Assembly: GCA_963851245.1 (NCBI GenBank)
Contig: CAWKOH010000009.1
Coordinates: 310,001 to 374,000 of the forward strand
Length of the DNA: 64,000 bases
Origin: CAWKOH01 sp963851245
Lineage (GTDB): Bacteria > Actinomycetota > Acidimicrobiia > Acidimicrobiales > Palsa-688
Reading direction: 5' to 3'
Shown here piece after piece: positions 43,028 to 52,548 of the stretch. The translations under genes were made by a program, and so were the position numbers. Every line of letters starts with the position of its first letter. Position 1 is the first letter of the stretch. The notes under the pieces are model-generated. The model saw only the letters and a program-made list of their open reading frames with translations, did no database searches and was not told the DNA's origin.

Positions 43028-44033
43028 CTAGGCGTTCACGGCGGCCCGCAGGGACTGCCGGAGCGATTTGGTGGTAGCCAGCACAGCGCTGGGTTCATAT
43101 CCGCAGTGGGCCATGCAATTGGCGCAGCGGGGGTCCTTGCCCCGGCCGTAGCGGTTCCAGTCGGTCGTCTCGAGCAGCTCCTGGTAGGTCTCGGCGTAGC
43201 CGTCGGCCATCAGGTAGCAGGGGCGCTGCCATCCGAAAACGGAGTAGCTCGGGATGCCCCACGGCGTGCACTCGAATTCGACCTTGCCTTCGAGGAAGTC
43301 GAGGAAGAGGGGACTGTGGTTCAGCCGCCAGTGCTTGCGCCGGCCGTCGGCGAAGGCATCGGCGAAAAGCTTGTGTCGAGCTGTTGGTGCTCAGGAAATG
43401 GACCTGATCCGGCGCCTTCTCGTAGGCGTAGCCGGGGAGATCATCATCTGGTCCACGCCCAGCTCGTCGTTGAGGAAGTCGAGCACCTCCCGGACCGTCT
43501 TCGGGGAGTCCGTGTTGAAGAACGTGGTGTTGGTCGTGACCTTGAAGCCCTTGGCCTTGGCCGACTTGATGGCTGCTACCGCCTTGTCGAAGGTGCCGTC
43601 GCGGCTCACCGACTCGTCGTGGCGCTCGCGCAGGCCATCGATGTGTACAACCCAGCTGAAGCGGGAGTGCGGTGAGAAGCGGTCGAGCTTGCGCTCCAGC
43701 AGCAGGGCGTTGGTGCACAGGTACACGTAGCGGCCCCGGTCGAGCAAGGCGTTGGTCATCTTGTCGATCTCGGGGTGCAGCAGTGGCTCTCCTCCGGCGA
43801 TCGACACCATGGGGGCACCGGCACTCCTCGATGGCGGCGACGGCCTGGTCGACGGTGAGGCGCTTGCGCAGGATCTCGGTCGGGTACTGGATCTTCCCGC
43901 AGCCGTTGCACTCCAGGTTGCAGGCGAAGAGCGGCTCGAGCTCGACGATCAGCGGGAACTTGTCGCGGCCGGCGAGCTTCTGCCGGGCCAGGTAGGAGCC
44001 GATCTTGATGCTCTGCCGTAGCGGGATACCCAT
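43028..44033 (-). CDS. hpnH: HpnH, radical SAM adenosylhopane synthase (several frameshifts)
   Basis: About 335 residues when repaired. The start MGIPLRQSIKIGSYLARQ with CNLECNGCGKIQYP holds the [4Fe-4S] CxxxCxxC motif. Then MVSIAGGEPLLHPEIDKM, WVVHIDGLRERHDESVS and the C-terminal CANCMAHCGYEP follow HpnH. At least three single-base indels interrupt the gene, near 43380, 43431 and 43820 (an extra C before GAPMVSIAGG, a missing G in SPGYAYEK). HpnH joins S-adenosylmethionine-derived adenosine to diploptene. It is in the hopanoid operon, and the breaks look like sequence errors. Confidence 0.85.
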
Positions 44034-44034
44034 C

Positions 44035-44965
44035 TTAACGGACCTCCAGGGGCAGGGGAAATTGACGTTTTCGGAGCGTACTGGTCGTTCTTCGATCTCG
44101 AGTCGGCACCGAGGCCGGCCAGGGCGCCTGGCGACTACCCGTTCGACCAGGGTCGGACGGGGCCGACGCCCCGGCGGTGATGCCGACGCTGCGACGCGCC
44201 GCGCAACCAGTCCAGGTCGTAGCTCGGTCTCGTCGTCGATCAGCTCGGCCCGGCACCCGGCCCGGTCGCCACCTCGACCAGTCGGGCCGTGTTGGACGAG
44301 TTGGGGGACCCGACCACGAGCATCAGGTCGCAGTCGGCGGCGATGGCGCGCACGGCGTCCTGCCGGTTCTGGGTGGCGTAGCAGATGTCGGCGGCCGAGG
44401 GTCCGACGACGGCCGGGAACCGCGCCGAGAGGGCCCCGACGATTTCGGCCACATCGTCGGGGGAGAGGGTCGTCTGGGTGATGTAGGCGATCTTCTCGGG
44501 GTCGCGCACGTCAAGCACGTCTACGTCGGACCGTGTCCTCGATCAAGGTGATGCCGTCGGCTTCGCCCAGCGTGCCCTCGGTCTCGTCGTGCCCGGCATG
44601 CCCGATGAGAACCACCTGGTAGCCGCGTTCGGTGAAGCGGCGAACCTCGCGGTGGACCTTGGCCACGAGAGGGCAGGTGGCATCCACCACCGTCAGCCTC
44701 TCGGCATCGGCCTCGTCCTTGACCGCCGGGGGCCACGCCGTGGGCCGAGAACACCACGGTGGCCCCTTCGGGTACCTCGTCGAGCTCGTGCACGAAGATG
44801 GCGCCGCGCCGCTCGAGATCCTCGACTACGTGGCGGTTGTGCACGATCTGCCGGCGGACGTAGACCGGTGCCCCGAAGCGGTCGAGTGGCGCGCTCGACG
44901 GTGTGGATGGCTCGCTCCACGCCGGCGCAGAATGACCGTGGTCCCGCCAGGATCACCTGACGGGG
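44035..44965 (-). CDS. ispH: IspH (HMBPP reductase) domain, fused downstream of HpnG; frameshifted
   Basis: Pieces in order: PRQVILAGPRSFCAGVERAI, VHNRHVVEDLERRGAIFVHE, LTVVDATCPLVAKVHREVRR, IGHAGHDETEGTLGEADGI, IAYITQTTLSPDDVAEIVGA, ICYATQNRQDAVRAIAADCD and LMLVVGSPNSSNTARLVEVA. All three iron-sulfur cysteines (SFCAG, ATCPL, ICYAT) are present. Shifts near 44890, 44735, 44527 and 44250 break the frame. IspH makes IPP and DMAPP from HMBPP in the MEP pathway, the precursors for squalene. Its N-terminus continues directly from the HpnG C-terminal helix without a stop, so the two appear to be one polypeptide. Confidence 0.85.
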
Positions 44966-45574
44966 CCCCACAGCCGCCGCCCATTCCTCCAGCACGGGCG
45001 TGGCAGCCCGGAGGGCCGACAGAGCTCGCCGCTCCACTAGAGAGCGTGCCCACCGACCACAGTTCCTGCTGTGGTGTGTCGGCGACCGCCCGCACCACGG
45101 CGGTGGCCGCCGCCCAGGGCTGATTCAGGAGGGCGGAGCTCTCCATGTCAACCGCGATGGCCCCCTTGGCAGCCAGCTCGGATCGGCGGGCCCCCCGGAC
45201 GATTCGATCCGAGGTGACGACGGTCCCCACCACCGCCGGAAGGCCTCGTCGCTGCAAGACTGCCGCGATCAGCCCGGCGGACTCGAGTGAGGCGATTCCC
45301 GTCCCGTCGTTCGTCGATGACCCGGTCGGCCACCACAAGGGTGCCCGGAGGCAGGTCCGGCACCAGCGCCCCGGCGACCCCGGCCACAGCGACGGCAGCG
45401 GGATGGGGGGCCGCCAGCCAGGGCTTCGGCAGCAGACCGGGCCCGAGCCGGACCGCTTCCAGTGCGCGCCACCACCGTGCTCGGCCCGGACCGAGCGGAG
45501 ACGGCGCGGGCCTCGAAGCGCAGAGGTGCCAGGACCAGGAGCCCGGCCTTGGAGACGGTCTCAGACTGTCCCAT
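44966..45574 (-). CDS. hpnG: HpnG-like nucleosidase (hopanoid), N-terminal part of a fusion; frameshifted
   Basis: Start MGQSETVSKAGLLVLAPLRF at 45574, then AVRLGPGLLPKPWLAAPHPA, GALVPDLPPGTLVVADRVID, TVVTSDRIVRGARRSELAAK, GAIAVDMESSALLNQPWAAA and ATPVLEEWAAAVG. This is a purine nucleoside phosphorylase-like hydrolase that removes adenine from adenosylhopane after HpnH. Frame changes lie near 45480, 45300 and 45040. The start overlaps the shc stop by 14 nt. The last helix runs straight into the IspH domain in a single frame (45037 to about 44900), which supports a real fusion. Confidence 0.8.
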
Positions 45575-47500
45575 CGCTCCCCCGCACGTACCGTCCGAGC
45601 GCCATCACTGGCCAGACCAGGCGGTACAGGTGGTAGTTGATGGAGAAATCCCAGGGAAAGCCGGTGCCCGTGAAGGTCGGTTCGTCCCAGGTCCCGTCGC
45701 CGGTTTGGTTCCCCACCAACCAGGCCACCCCACGCCTGGTGGCCTCGCTGTCGCGCTCGCCTGCCGCCAGCAGCGCCAGCAACGCCCACGCCGTCTGCGA
45801 AGCCGTCGATTCACCGCGTCCCCGCCAGCTGGCATCGACGTAGGAACGCAGGTCCTCACCCCAGCCACCGTCCTCGCCCTGGTGCTCCTCGAGCCAGGAG
45901 ACGGCCCGTCGGATCCGGGGCTCGGTTGGCGGGACCCCGGCGGAGATGAGTGCAGGCACTACTGCGCCGGTGCCGTAGACGTAGTTGACGCCCCACCGCC
46001 CGAACCATGAACCGTCCGGCTCCTGATGGCGCCACAACCAGTCGACCGCGCCCGCTATCGGTTCTGCGAAGTTCGGCGCCGATGGCTCCAAGGCCAGCAT
46101 CTCGAGGACGTGGGCGGTCACATCCGCCGACGGAGGGTCGGTGACCTCTCCGAAGTCGCAGAACGGCAGGGACGCCACGAGCGAGCTGTCATTGTCGGCA
46201 TCGAACGCGCCCCATCCCCGGTCGCGGCTGCGCATGCCGAGGATCCAGGCGACGCCGCGCGAGCAGGCCTCATCGATCGCCTGGCTGTCGGCGCCCTGGG
46301 CTCTGCGCAGGGCCATGACCACCTCGGCGGTGTCGTCTATATCGGGGTAATTGTCGTTGGCGAACTCGAAAGCCCAACCGCCCGGCTGGAGATGGGGCCG
46401 GCGGACCGCCCAGTCGCCGGTCACCTTGATCTCCTCCCGACCAACCATTCGGCCGCGGCGCGCATGGGCGCGGCTCCGGGCCGAGTCCCGGCATCGGCCA
46501 GGGCTACCAACGCCAGGGCGGTATCCCATACAGGGGACTGGCAGGCCTCGAGACGTCGTCCTTTTTCATCCCGGATGGTGAAGGTGTCGATGCCGGCGAA
46601 GGCCGATCGCATCGCCTCGTGGTCCAGTGGGTAACCGAGGAGGTGCAGGGCGATGATGGAGTACACCACGGGCGGTTGGATCCCGCCCCACAGGCCATCC
46701 GCTTCCTGGCGATCGAGGATCCACCGCTCCGCCCGGGCCAGGGCGGCCCGCCGCAGCGACCGTGACGGCCAGACCCATTCGGGCAGGCGCTCGTAGGCGT
46801 GGAGGGCCCGGTCCAGGAGATGGAATTGGCCGCCTCGGGTCAGGATTGAAGTCCGGGCCGCGGTCATGGCTCCGGTGCCGGCCGGGGCCATCAGCTCGTC
46901 GAGAGAGAAAGCGAGGGGGCGGGCCGGCCGGAACGACATGACCACCGTCAGGGCCACCACCGTCTGGCGGGCCCAGCAGGCGAAGTCGTAGATGTTCAGC
47001 GGCGCCTGTGTGGGCAGGAACATGATCTCGGGCGGGATGACGGGAAGGTCCTCCCAATCCCACTTGCCGACTACAGCCAGCCAGATGCGGGTGAACACCC
47101 GGCTGGCGGCGATGCCCCCGTTGGCGCGCACAAAAGCGGCCGCTTTCTCCATGTGCGGATCCAGGGGGTCCTCGCCGGCGAGGCGTAGTCCCACGTAAGC
47201 CTCGATAGTGGTAGAGAGATCAGGGGGCGCCCCATAGAACGTTCCCCACGTCCCGTCCTCCTGCTGGTTGGCGCGGATCCACCGACCGGCCTCAGCGGCA
47301 AGATCGGGGTCGAGAATGCCGAGGAAGTGCCGCAACATCAGGTCTTCGGCGTCCATGGTGACGTTGGTCTCCAGTTCGCCCTTCCACCAGCCCGCCGGGT
47401 CCTGCAGCCCCAGGAGGTGGTCCCGGGCTCGGGTCAGGGCGCGCTCGGCCCCCTCGACGGCGGGGCCGGCCCGGCCGAGCGGTTCGGTGACTGTGGTCAC
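45561..47500 (-). CDS. shc: squalene-hopene cyclase (one frameshift)
   Basis: About 646 residues when repaired. The catalytic DxDD motif appears as YPDIDDTAEV. QW repeats recur (QQEDGTWGTFYGAP, GDGTWDEPTFTGTG, QEPDGSWFGRWGVN), and YVYGTGAVVPALISAG and FTGTGFPWDFSINYHLYRLV are SHC signatures. The enzyme is monotopic in the membrane and cyclises squalene to hopene/hopanol. A base is missing near 46447 between AEWL and GREEIKVTGDW. ATG at 47500 overlaps the preceding stop (ATGA). Confidence 0.93.
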
Positions 47501-48555
47501 GACTCCCGTTCCACTACGAAGACTGCGATGTCCGCCAAATCACGATGAGGGATGGCTGACAACCGCACCCGCTCGAGCGCGCCCAGGGCGCCGTCGAGGT
47601 TGGCCTTGGCCCGAACCGCCGTCCACTCGCGCCCGCCGCAGGCTTCCACCAGGTAGGTGGCCCGCTCCACTTCCTCCTGGCTCAACTCCGGGAGCGGCCC
47701 GTTGCCATCAGCAGGGTCACCATCAGCAGGGCCCAGGATCAACGCCCGTAGCTCGTCCGCTTCGGCCCCGCCGGCCTCGAGGGCGGACACGATGGGCATC
47801 GACTTCTTGCGACTACGCAGGTCGCTACCGGCCGGCTTCCCGGTCTGCTCGGGGTCGCCCCAGATGCCCAGCAGGTCGTCCACGGCCTGGAAGGCCAGGC
47901 CCAGATGGCGCCCGTAATCGCGCAGGGCACCGACCGTGGCGTCAGGCGCCCCGGCCAGTACCGCTCCGATGGATGAGGCGCAGCCCAGCAGGGCGCCGGT
48001 CTTGGCCGCCGACATGGCCGTGCACTCCTTGACCGTGACATCGCGACGCTTCTCGAAGGCGATGTCGTCCGCCTGGCCGGCGATCATGGCTGCAGTGGCG
48101 TCGGCCAGCAGGGCGGACGCAGCCGGACCGGTTGCCGGCGAGCTTTCGAGCAGGACCTGATGGGCGAGGATCTGGAGGGCGTCGCCGGCGACGATGGCGG
48201 GCCCAACGCCGAACACCGACCAGACGGTGGGCCGGTGATGGCGCTCCGTATCGGTGTCGATGATGTCGTCGTGGATCAACGAGAAATTGTGGACCAGCTC
48301 CACCGCCACCCCGCCGGGTACCCCGACCTCGGATTCGGCCCAGGCCGCCTCGGCCCCGAGCACCGCCAACGTGGGCCGGATGCCCTTGCCTCCGGGGGCC
48401 TCCACGGGGTTGCCTTGGACGTCGGTCCAGCCCAGGTGGTACGCCGCGATGTGCCGTATTTCCGGTGCCAGCCGTTCCACCGCCTCCGCGATGGCCGGGT
48501 TGATCACCCGTCGTGAACGGGCCAGCACCTCGGGTACACCGATCGTCGGGGTCAC
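47497..48555 (-). CDS. polyprenyl diphosphate synthase (FPP/GGPP type) of the hopanoid operon
   Basis: 352 residues. GGKGIRPTLAVLGAEA, first aspartate-rich motif LIHDDIIDTD, and second DDLLGIWGD are typical of short-chain E-polyprenyl synthases. It supplies farnesyl diphosphate (or GGPP) for HpnD. GTG at 48555 overlaps the hpnE stop by 4 nt, and its own stop overlaps shc. The chain length of the product cannot be told from sequence by eye. Confidence 0.92.
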   Translation of the reverse strand: MTPTIGVPEVLARSRRVINPAIAEAVERLAPEIRHIAAYHLGWTDVQGNPVEAPGGKGIRPTLAVLGAEAAWAESEVGVPGGVAVELVHNFSLIHDDIIDTDTERHHRPTVWSVFGVGPAIVAGDALQILAHQVLLESSPATGPAASALLADATAAMIAGQADDIAFEKRRDVTVKECTAMSAAKTGALLGCASSIGAVLAGAPDATVGALRDYGRHLGLAFQAVDDLLGIWGDPEQTGKPAGSDLRSRKKSMPIVSALEAGGAEADELRALILGPADGDPADGNGPLPELSQEEVERATYLVEACGGREWTAVRAKANLDGALGALERVRLSAIPHRDLADIAVFVVERES

Positions 48556-49961
48556 GCCACCTCCTCAGTGGTTGTCAAATAGCGTCGGTCGTCGGACATG
48601 ACGGCGTCTGCTGCGGCCCGGCCGCTACGCACCGCCCCTTCCATGGTCGCCGGCCATCCGGTGTCGGTCCATGCTCCCGCCACTGCCAGGCCGGGCCACC
48701 TGGTCTTCTGGATCGGGCGCCGGCGAGCCGTACCGGGGGCGGCCCGGAAGGTGGCCTGGCGCTCTTTGGTGACCACTGAGTCGAGCACTTGCGCTCCGGC
48801 CGCGGCCGGGAGCAGTCGGGTCAGCTCCGTCCGGATCCCCGCCACCAGATCGTCGGGCCGGCGACCTACGAGTTCATCTGCCGCCGACAGCGAGACGGCC
48901 AGGTATTGGGGCCCGCCCGGCCGGGTCTCCAGGCCAGAGGACCCGGTGCGGTCGAACACCCACTGGACCGGTGACTGGCAACCGGCCATCACCGGCCACC
49001 GGGTCACCCGTCGGTCGAACACCAGATGGACGTCGACGATGGCGGAGGTGCCGAGCTCGGGGAGCCGGTCCTGATCCGCGACAGCGCCCTCGGGGAGGAC
49101 GGCGCCGGCCTCGGTGTGCGGGACGGCCACGACCACGGCATCGGCCTCCAGGCCTCCGGTGTCAGAACGGATGCGGAAGGAGGGTTCCCGTCCCGGTAGG
49201 GGATCCAGGTCGATGCCGTGCACGCGGGTGCCGGTCCTCACCTCCACTCCGGCGGCGGCGAGGGCAGCTGCCGACCGTTCACCGTGGGCCCGTCCGAGAG
49301 GAACCTTGCTCCAGCCCATGTCGGCGGCGCGGTTATCGGTGAGCAGCCCGGTCTGGAACACCTTGGCGGCCATGGCGAGAGAGGCGTCGGCCGCAGCCAG
49401 GTTGACGGTGGGAACAGTGATGAGGTCCCAGATGGCCGCTATGGCGGCCGGGGACTGGCCTCGGGACCGCAACCAGTCGCCGAAGGTCTGCTCGTCCAGG
49501 GCCGGGTCGCCCAGGCGGAGGCGGCGCAGCCCCGCCACGGCGCGTCCAAGTCCCAAACGGTCGCCTACCGGCAAGTGGGGGAAGCGCAGCAGGGACCAGG
49601 CCAGGTGGAAAGGGGCGGGGAGGTCGGAGCGCCGAAGGCGGCCGATCCTCGGCCCATCTCCCGCTCGGGCCGCTGGGGCCACGACGGGGATGTCGAGCCG
49701 CTCGGGTAGTTCGACGTCGCCGGTGGCGCCTATCCGTTCCAGGAAGCCGAGGTACTGGTCGCAGCACCGGAGGAAGACGTGCTGTCCGTTGTCGACCCAG
49801 AAGCCGTTGTGTTCGAAGGACCAGGTGAGGCCGCCCAACCGGGTGCGACGTTCGAGGAGGGTCACCCGGGCGCCCTGGTCAGCGCAGCCGAGGGCGGCGG
49901 CCAGGCCAGCCAAGCCGCCTCCGATCACCACTACGCGCCGCGCCGGCGAAGGCCGGGTCAC
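48552..49961 (-). CDS. hpnE: HpnE, squalene-associated FAD-dependent desaturase
   Basis: 469 residues. The FAD dinucleotide motif VVVIGGGLAGLAAALGCADQ with ERRTRLGGLTWSFEHNGFWV and NGQHVFLRCCDQYLGFLERI are carotenoid desaturase/HpnE features, and the C-terminal GLAVAGAWTDTGWPATMEGA closes the FAD site. HpnE reduces hydroxysqualene to squalene, the last step of HpnC-D-E. GTG 49961 overlaps hpnD by 4 nt; upstream sequence in this frame is not coding. Confidence 0.92.
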   Translation of the reverse strand: MTRPSPARRVVVIGGGLAGLAAALGCADQGARVTLLERRTRLGGLTWSFEHNGFWVDNGQHVFLRCCDQYLGFLERIGATGDVELPERLDIPVVAPAARAGDGPRIGRLRRSDLPAPFHLAWSLLRFPHLPVGDRLGLGRAVAGLRRLRLGDPALDEQTFGDWLRSRGQSPAAIAAIWDLITVPTVNLAAADASLAMAAKVFQTGLLTDNRAADMGWSKVPLGRAHGERSAAALAAAGVEVRTGTRVHGIDLDPLPGREPSFRIRSDTGGLEADAVVVAVPHTEAGAVLPEGAVADQDRLPELGTSAIVDVHLVFDRRVTRWPVMAGCQSPVQWVFDRTGSSGLETRPGGPQYLAVSLSAADELVGRRPDDLVAGIRTELTRLLPAAAGAQVLDSVVTKERQATFRAAPGTARRRPIQKTRWPGLAVAGAWTDTGWPATMEGAVRSGRAAADAVMSDDRRYLTTTEEVA

Positions 49962-50809
49962 CCCACGCCTCGCGTCAGGGCCCGGGCGGCCACGGTTGCC
50001 TTCTTCCAGGCCGGGAGGGACATGCGGCCGCGCAGCACGGCGCTCGGATCCCGCTGGATGCCGGCCAGAAGTTGCCGGTATATCCCGGCCATGGCGGCCG
50101 TGCAGGCCCGTGAGCGCCAGTCCAGCATGGGCAGCAGGGTGAGGCCGCGGTCGTACCACTCCTCGGCCCGGGCCGCCTCGAAGGCCACGAGGGCGATCAG
50201 GCCGTCGGTCGGGCCGGAGAGATCGGGCGCCACGCCGAAGCGCTCGCGGTCCTCCGCAGGCAGGTACACGCGTCCCATCTGGTCGTGATCCTCGACGATG
50301 TCCCGGAGGATGTTGGTGATCTGCAGGGCCACGCCCAGTGAGTCGGCGAGGGGTTCGGCCCGTTCGGGCTCGGCGCACCCGTAGATGGAAAGGCTGAGGC
50401 GGCCGACGGTGCCCGCCACCCGCCGGCAGTAGCCGACCAGGTCGTCGAAGGATTGGTAGCCGGCCCAGTTGGCGTCCATCTCGCAACCTTCGATGAGCTC
50501 TTCCAGGGCCGCAAGCGGAAGGGGGAAGTGGCGGGTGACGTCAGCCAGGGCCACCAGAACCGGATCGTCGGCTCGGGCCTCGCCGGCGTCCAGGTCCGCC
50601 ACGTCCTTGCGGATCCCGGCCAGAGCTTCGAGCTTGTCGGGGACGGGCGCGTCCCCGTCCCCGACGTCATCGATCCGCCGAGCCATGGCGTACAGGGCTG
50701 ACATGGCCCTCCGCTTCGGTCCGGGCAGAAGCTTGATCCCGTAGGAAAAGTTCTTGGCCTCCGCGCTGGTTATCTGCTCGCACCGCCGGTAGGCCTGGTC
50801 GGTGTTCAC
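49958..50809 (-). CDS. hpnD: HpnD, presqualene diphosphate synthase
   Basis: 283 residues of the trans-isoprenyl head-to-head class. CEQITSAEAKNFSYGIKLLP, first aspartate-rich motif ARRIDDVGDGD, and second NILRDIVEDHDQMGRVYLPA are present. It condenses two FPP to presqualene diphosphate. GTG at 50809 overlaps the hpnC stop (GTGA). With hpnC and hpnE it replaces a single squalene synthase. Confidence 0.93.
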   Translation of the reverse strand: MNTDQAYRRCEQITSAEAKNFSYGIKLLPGPKRRAMSALYAMARRIDDVGDGDAPVPDKLEALAGIRKDVADLDAGEARADDPVLVALADVTRHFPLPLAALEELIEGCEMDANWAGYQSFDDLVGYCRRVAGTVGRLSLSIYGCAEPERAEPLADSLGVALQITNILRDIVEDHDQMGRVYLPAEDRERFGVAPDLSGPTDGLIALVAFEAARAEEWYDRGLTLLPMLDWRSRACTAAMAGIYRQLLAGIQRDPSAVLRGRMSLPAWKKATVAARALTRGVG

Positions 50810-51690
50810 GCCGCCTCCCGGATGCCCCGAAAGCGATAGAGGCCGGCGAGCATCTGGGTGGCCAGGTGCCGGCGGGACGGGCGCGGCGGGGAGCGGAGCG
50901 GGTCGAATCCTTGTCCGGCGATGGCGTCGAGGGCCGCCAGCCCACCGGCCCAGAAGCCGGCGACGGCCCAGCGGCTTCGGCCGCGCAGTTGGCTGAGCAG
51001 GGGAGCGCCGTCGCCGAGCAGCATTCTCGCCCGGGAGCATTCGAAGATCATCAGTCCCCGCAACGCCGGCCCGGCGGGCGGTGGCGCCAGGAGGTCGGAC
51101 CGATCCACGCCGAAGCGGCGCATGTCCTCGGCCGGCAGGTACACCCTTCCGGCTGCGGCGTCTTCGGTCACGTCCTGCCAGTGCTCGACCAGCTGCAGCC
51201 CGCTGCAGATGGAGTTGGAGTGGTGGATCCGGTCGGGTGTGGCGACCCCGAAGGCCCCGAGAACCAGCTCTCCCACCGGGTTGGCCGACAGCTCGCAGTA
51301 CCCCAGCAGGTCGTCAAAGGACTCGTAGGCTGTCACGGCCTGGTCCTGCCGGTTGGCCGCGATCAGTCTGTAAAGGGGGGCCGGATCCAGACCCAGAGCC
51401 ACAACCGATCCAGCCGCCCGGACGACCAGGGGCAGTAGCTCCGAAGACCCCGGGTCCGCCAAGGCCCTCGTGGTCTCGTCCTCAATGCGAGCCAGCGCCT
51501 CCAGCCGGTCGCCGTCGTAGGCGTCGCCCACCTGGTCTACGAGCCGGGCGTAGCCGTAGAAAGCCATCAGATGGTGGCGGGCTGCCCGGGGGAGCAACCG
51601 GGAGGCGACCTTGAAGTTCTCCTGGCCGGCCCGGCCCAGGACCTCGGCCTCCGAGGGCAGGCCGGCCGCGCCAGCCCGGGCGGAGACCAT
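50806..51690 (-). CDS. hpnC: HpnC, hydroxysqualene synthase
   Basis: 294 residues, paralogue of HpnD. GQENFKVASRLLPRAARHHL, YARLVDQVGDAYDGDRLEAL (first Asp motif) and LVEHWQDVTEDAAAGRVYLP (second) are visible. It converts presqualene diphosphate to hydroxysqualene. ATG 51690 (MVSARAG, with GGAG 9 nt upstream) matches where family members begin. GTG 51747 is in frame but lies within the inverted repeat near the predicted transcript start. Confidence 0.9.
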   Translation of the reverse strand: MVSARAGAAGLPSEAEVLGRAGQENFKVASRLLPRAARHHLMAFYGYARLVDQVGDAYDGDRLEALARIEDETTRALADPGSSELLPLVVRAAGSVVALGLDPAPLYRLIAANRQDQAVTAYESFDDLLGYCELSANPVGELVLGAFGVATPDRIHHSNSICSGLQLVEHWQDVTEDAAAGRVYLPAEDMRRFGVDRSDLLAPPPAGPALRGLMIFECSRARMLLGDGAPLLSQLRGRSRWAVAGFWAGGLAALDAIAGQGFDPLRSPPRPSRRHLATQMLAGLYRFRGIREAA

Positions 51691-51730
51691 GGGATCGGTC
51701 TCCGCGGGCGCTTCCGGGGAGGTGTAAGGC

Positions 51731-51780
51731 AGTGACCGCGTGGTCACTAGATGTACGCGTCTGGGAGTACTCCGTGTCAA
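51731..51780 (-). promoter_or_regulatory. hopanoid operon promoter with two operator-like palindromes
   Basis: On the minus strand: -35 TTGACA (51780-51775), a 19-bp spacer, and a weak -10 TACATC (51755-51750). The spacer holds the perfect palindrome GGAGTACTCC (51764-51773). At the predicted start site lies AGTGACC, ACGC, GGTCACT (51748-51731), a perfect 7-bp inverted repeat. A 19-20-bp spacer with a dyad inside is typical of MerR-controlled promoters, while a dyad at +1 suits a TetR-type repressor. The -35 overlaps the regulator's stop codon. Confidence 0.65.
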
Positions 51781-52523
51781 GGACCCGGCGCCAGGTCCTC
51801 CGATACGTGATCCGGCGGCCAGTCGGTGCCGATCGACCACGACAGCACCGTTGAAAAGGCGCTCTCGATAACCAGGAGGCCAGCCCGGACGGCTTCGTCC
51901 CGGTCGGCGCCAGGGGCCACTGACGGTCGCCCCGCAGTCTCGGCCAGCGTCCGCAGGACTTTGCGGGCCAGATCGGCGCTGGGCTCATGGCCTTTGGCCG
52001 CCCGAGCCCCGAGCTCCAGGAGCATCGGGAGCACCCCGGCGACCAGGTAACCGAGAACGATGGCCGCCTTCTCGGGATCGCCCTGGAGCCCGGCAACACC
52101 ACCGAGGGAGTCGAGCGCCGACTCGAAACGGGCGGTGGTGTCCACCAGCAGGGTCTCGATGGCCGCAGTGAGCAGCTCTTCCTTGGAGTCGAAGTAGCGG
52201 TAGACGTTTCCCTTGGCCATCTGGGCCCCCTCAGCTATGTCGCTGACGGTGACCTCGCTGTAGCTGCGGGTCTGGAAGGCCTCGATGGCGGCGGCAACTA
52301 TGCGGGCCCGGCATTCGGGGAGCTCGGCTGCCGATTGTGTGCGGATCTCCACCAGGGCGTCCAGGTGGCGCTGGTCATAGGCGAAGCGGTTGGCCGACTC
52401 CCGGACCGGGGGTGGGATCAGGCCGGTGCGCCGGTAGTGGTGAATGGTGCTGGCGGGTACTCCGCTGCGTTCCACTAGCTCGGAAAGGGTGAGCCTGGCC
52501 GGTGCCGGCTCGTCGTCGGCCAT
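51777..52523 (-). CDS. MerR-TetR fusion regulator upstream of hopanoid operon
   Basis: 248 residues. Residues 11-60 are a MerR-type winged helix (LTLSELVERSGVPASTIHHY, TGLIPPPVRESANRFAYD). Residues 73-125 are a TetR helix-turn-helix (RIVAAAIEAFQTRSYSEVTV, SDIAEGAQMAKGNVYRYFDS, KEELLTAAIETLL). The rest is an all-helical TetR ligand/dimer domain. Two complete DNA-binding domains in one chain are unusual. ATG at 52523. The gene ends within the hpnC promoter, and the adjacent operon is the obvious target. Confidence 0.88.
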   Translation of the reverse strand: MADDEPAPARLTLSELVERSGVPASTIHHYRRTGLIPPPVRESANRFAYDQRHLDALVEIRTQSAAELPECRARIVAAAIEAFQTRSYSEVTVSDIAEGAQMAKGNVYRYFDSKEELLTAAIETLLVDTTARFESALDSLGGVAGLQGDPEKAAIVLGYLVAGVLPMLLELGARAAKGHEPSADLARKVLRTLAETAGRPSVAPGADRDEAVRAGLLVIESAFSTVLSWSIGTDWPPDHVSEDLAPGP

Positions 52524-52548
52524 GGCGGTCAGTCTGCCCCTTTTCGAG

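Noticed and set aside
44091..44115. Second copy of the hairpin arm found at 41554-41564
   Set aside because: Only a short GGCACCGAG-like match inside ispH coding sequence; similarity is not extended.
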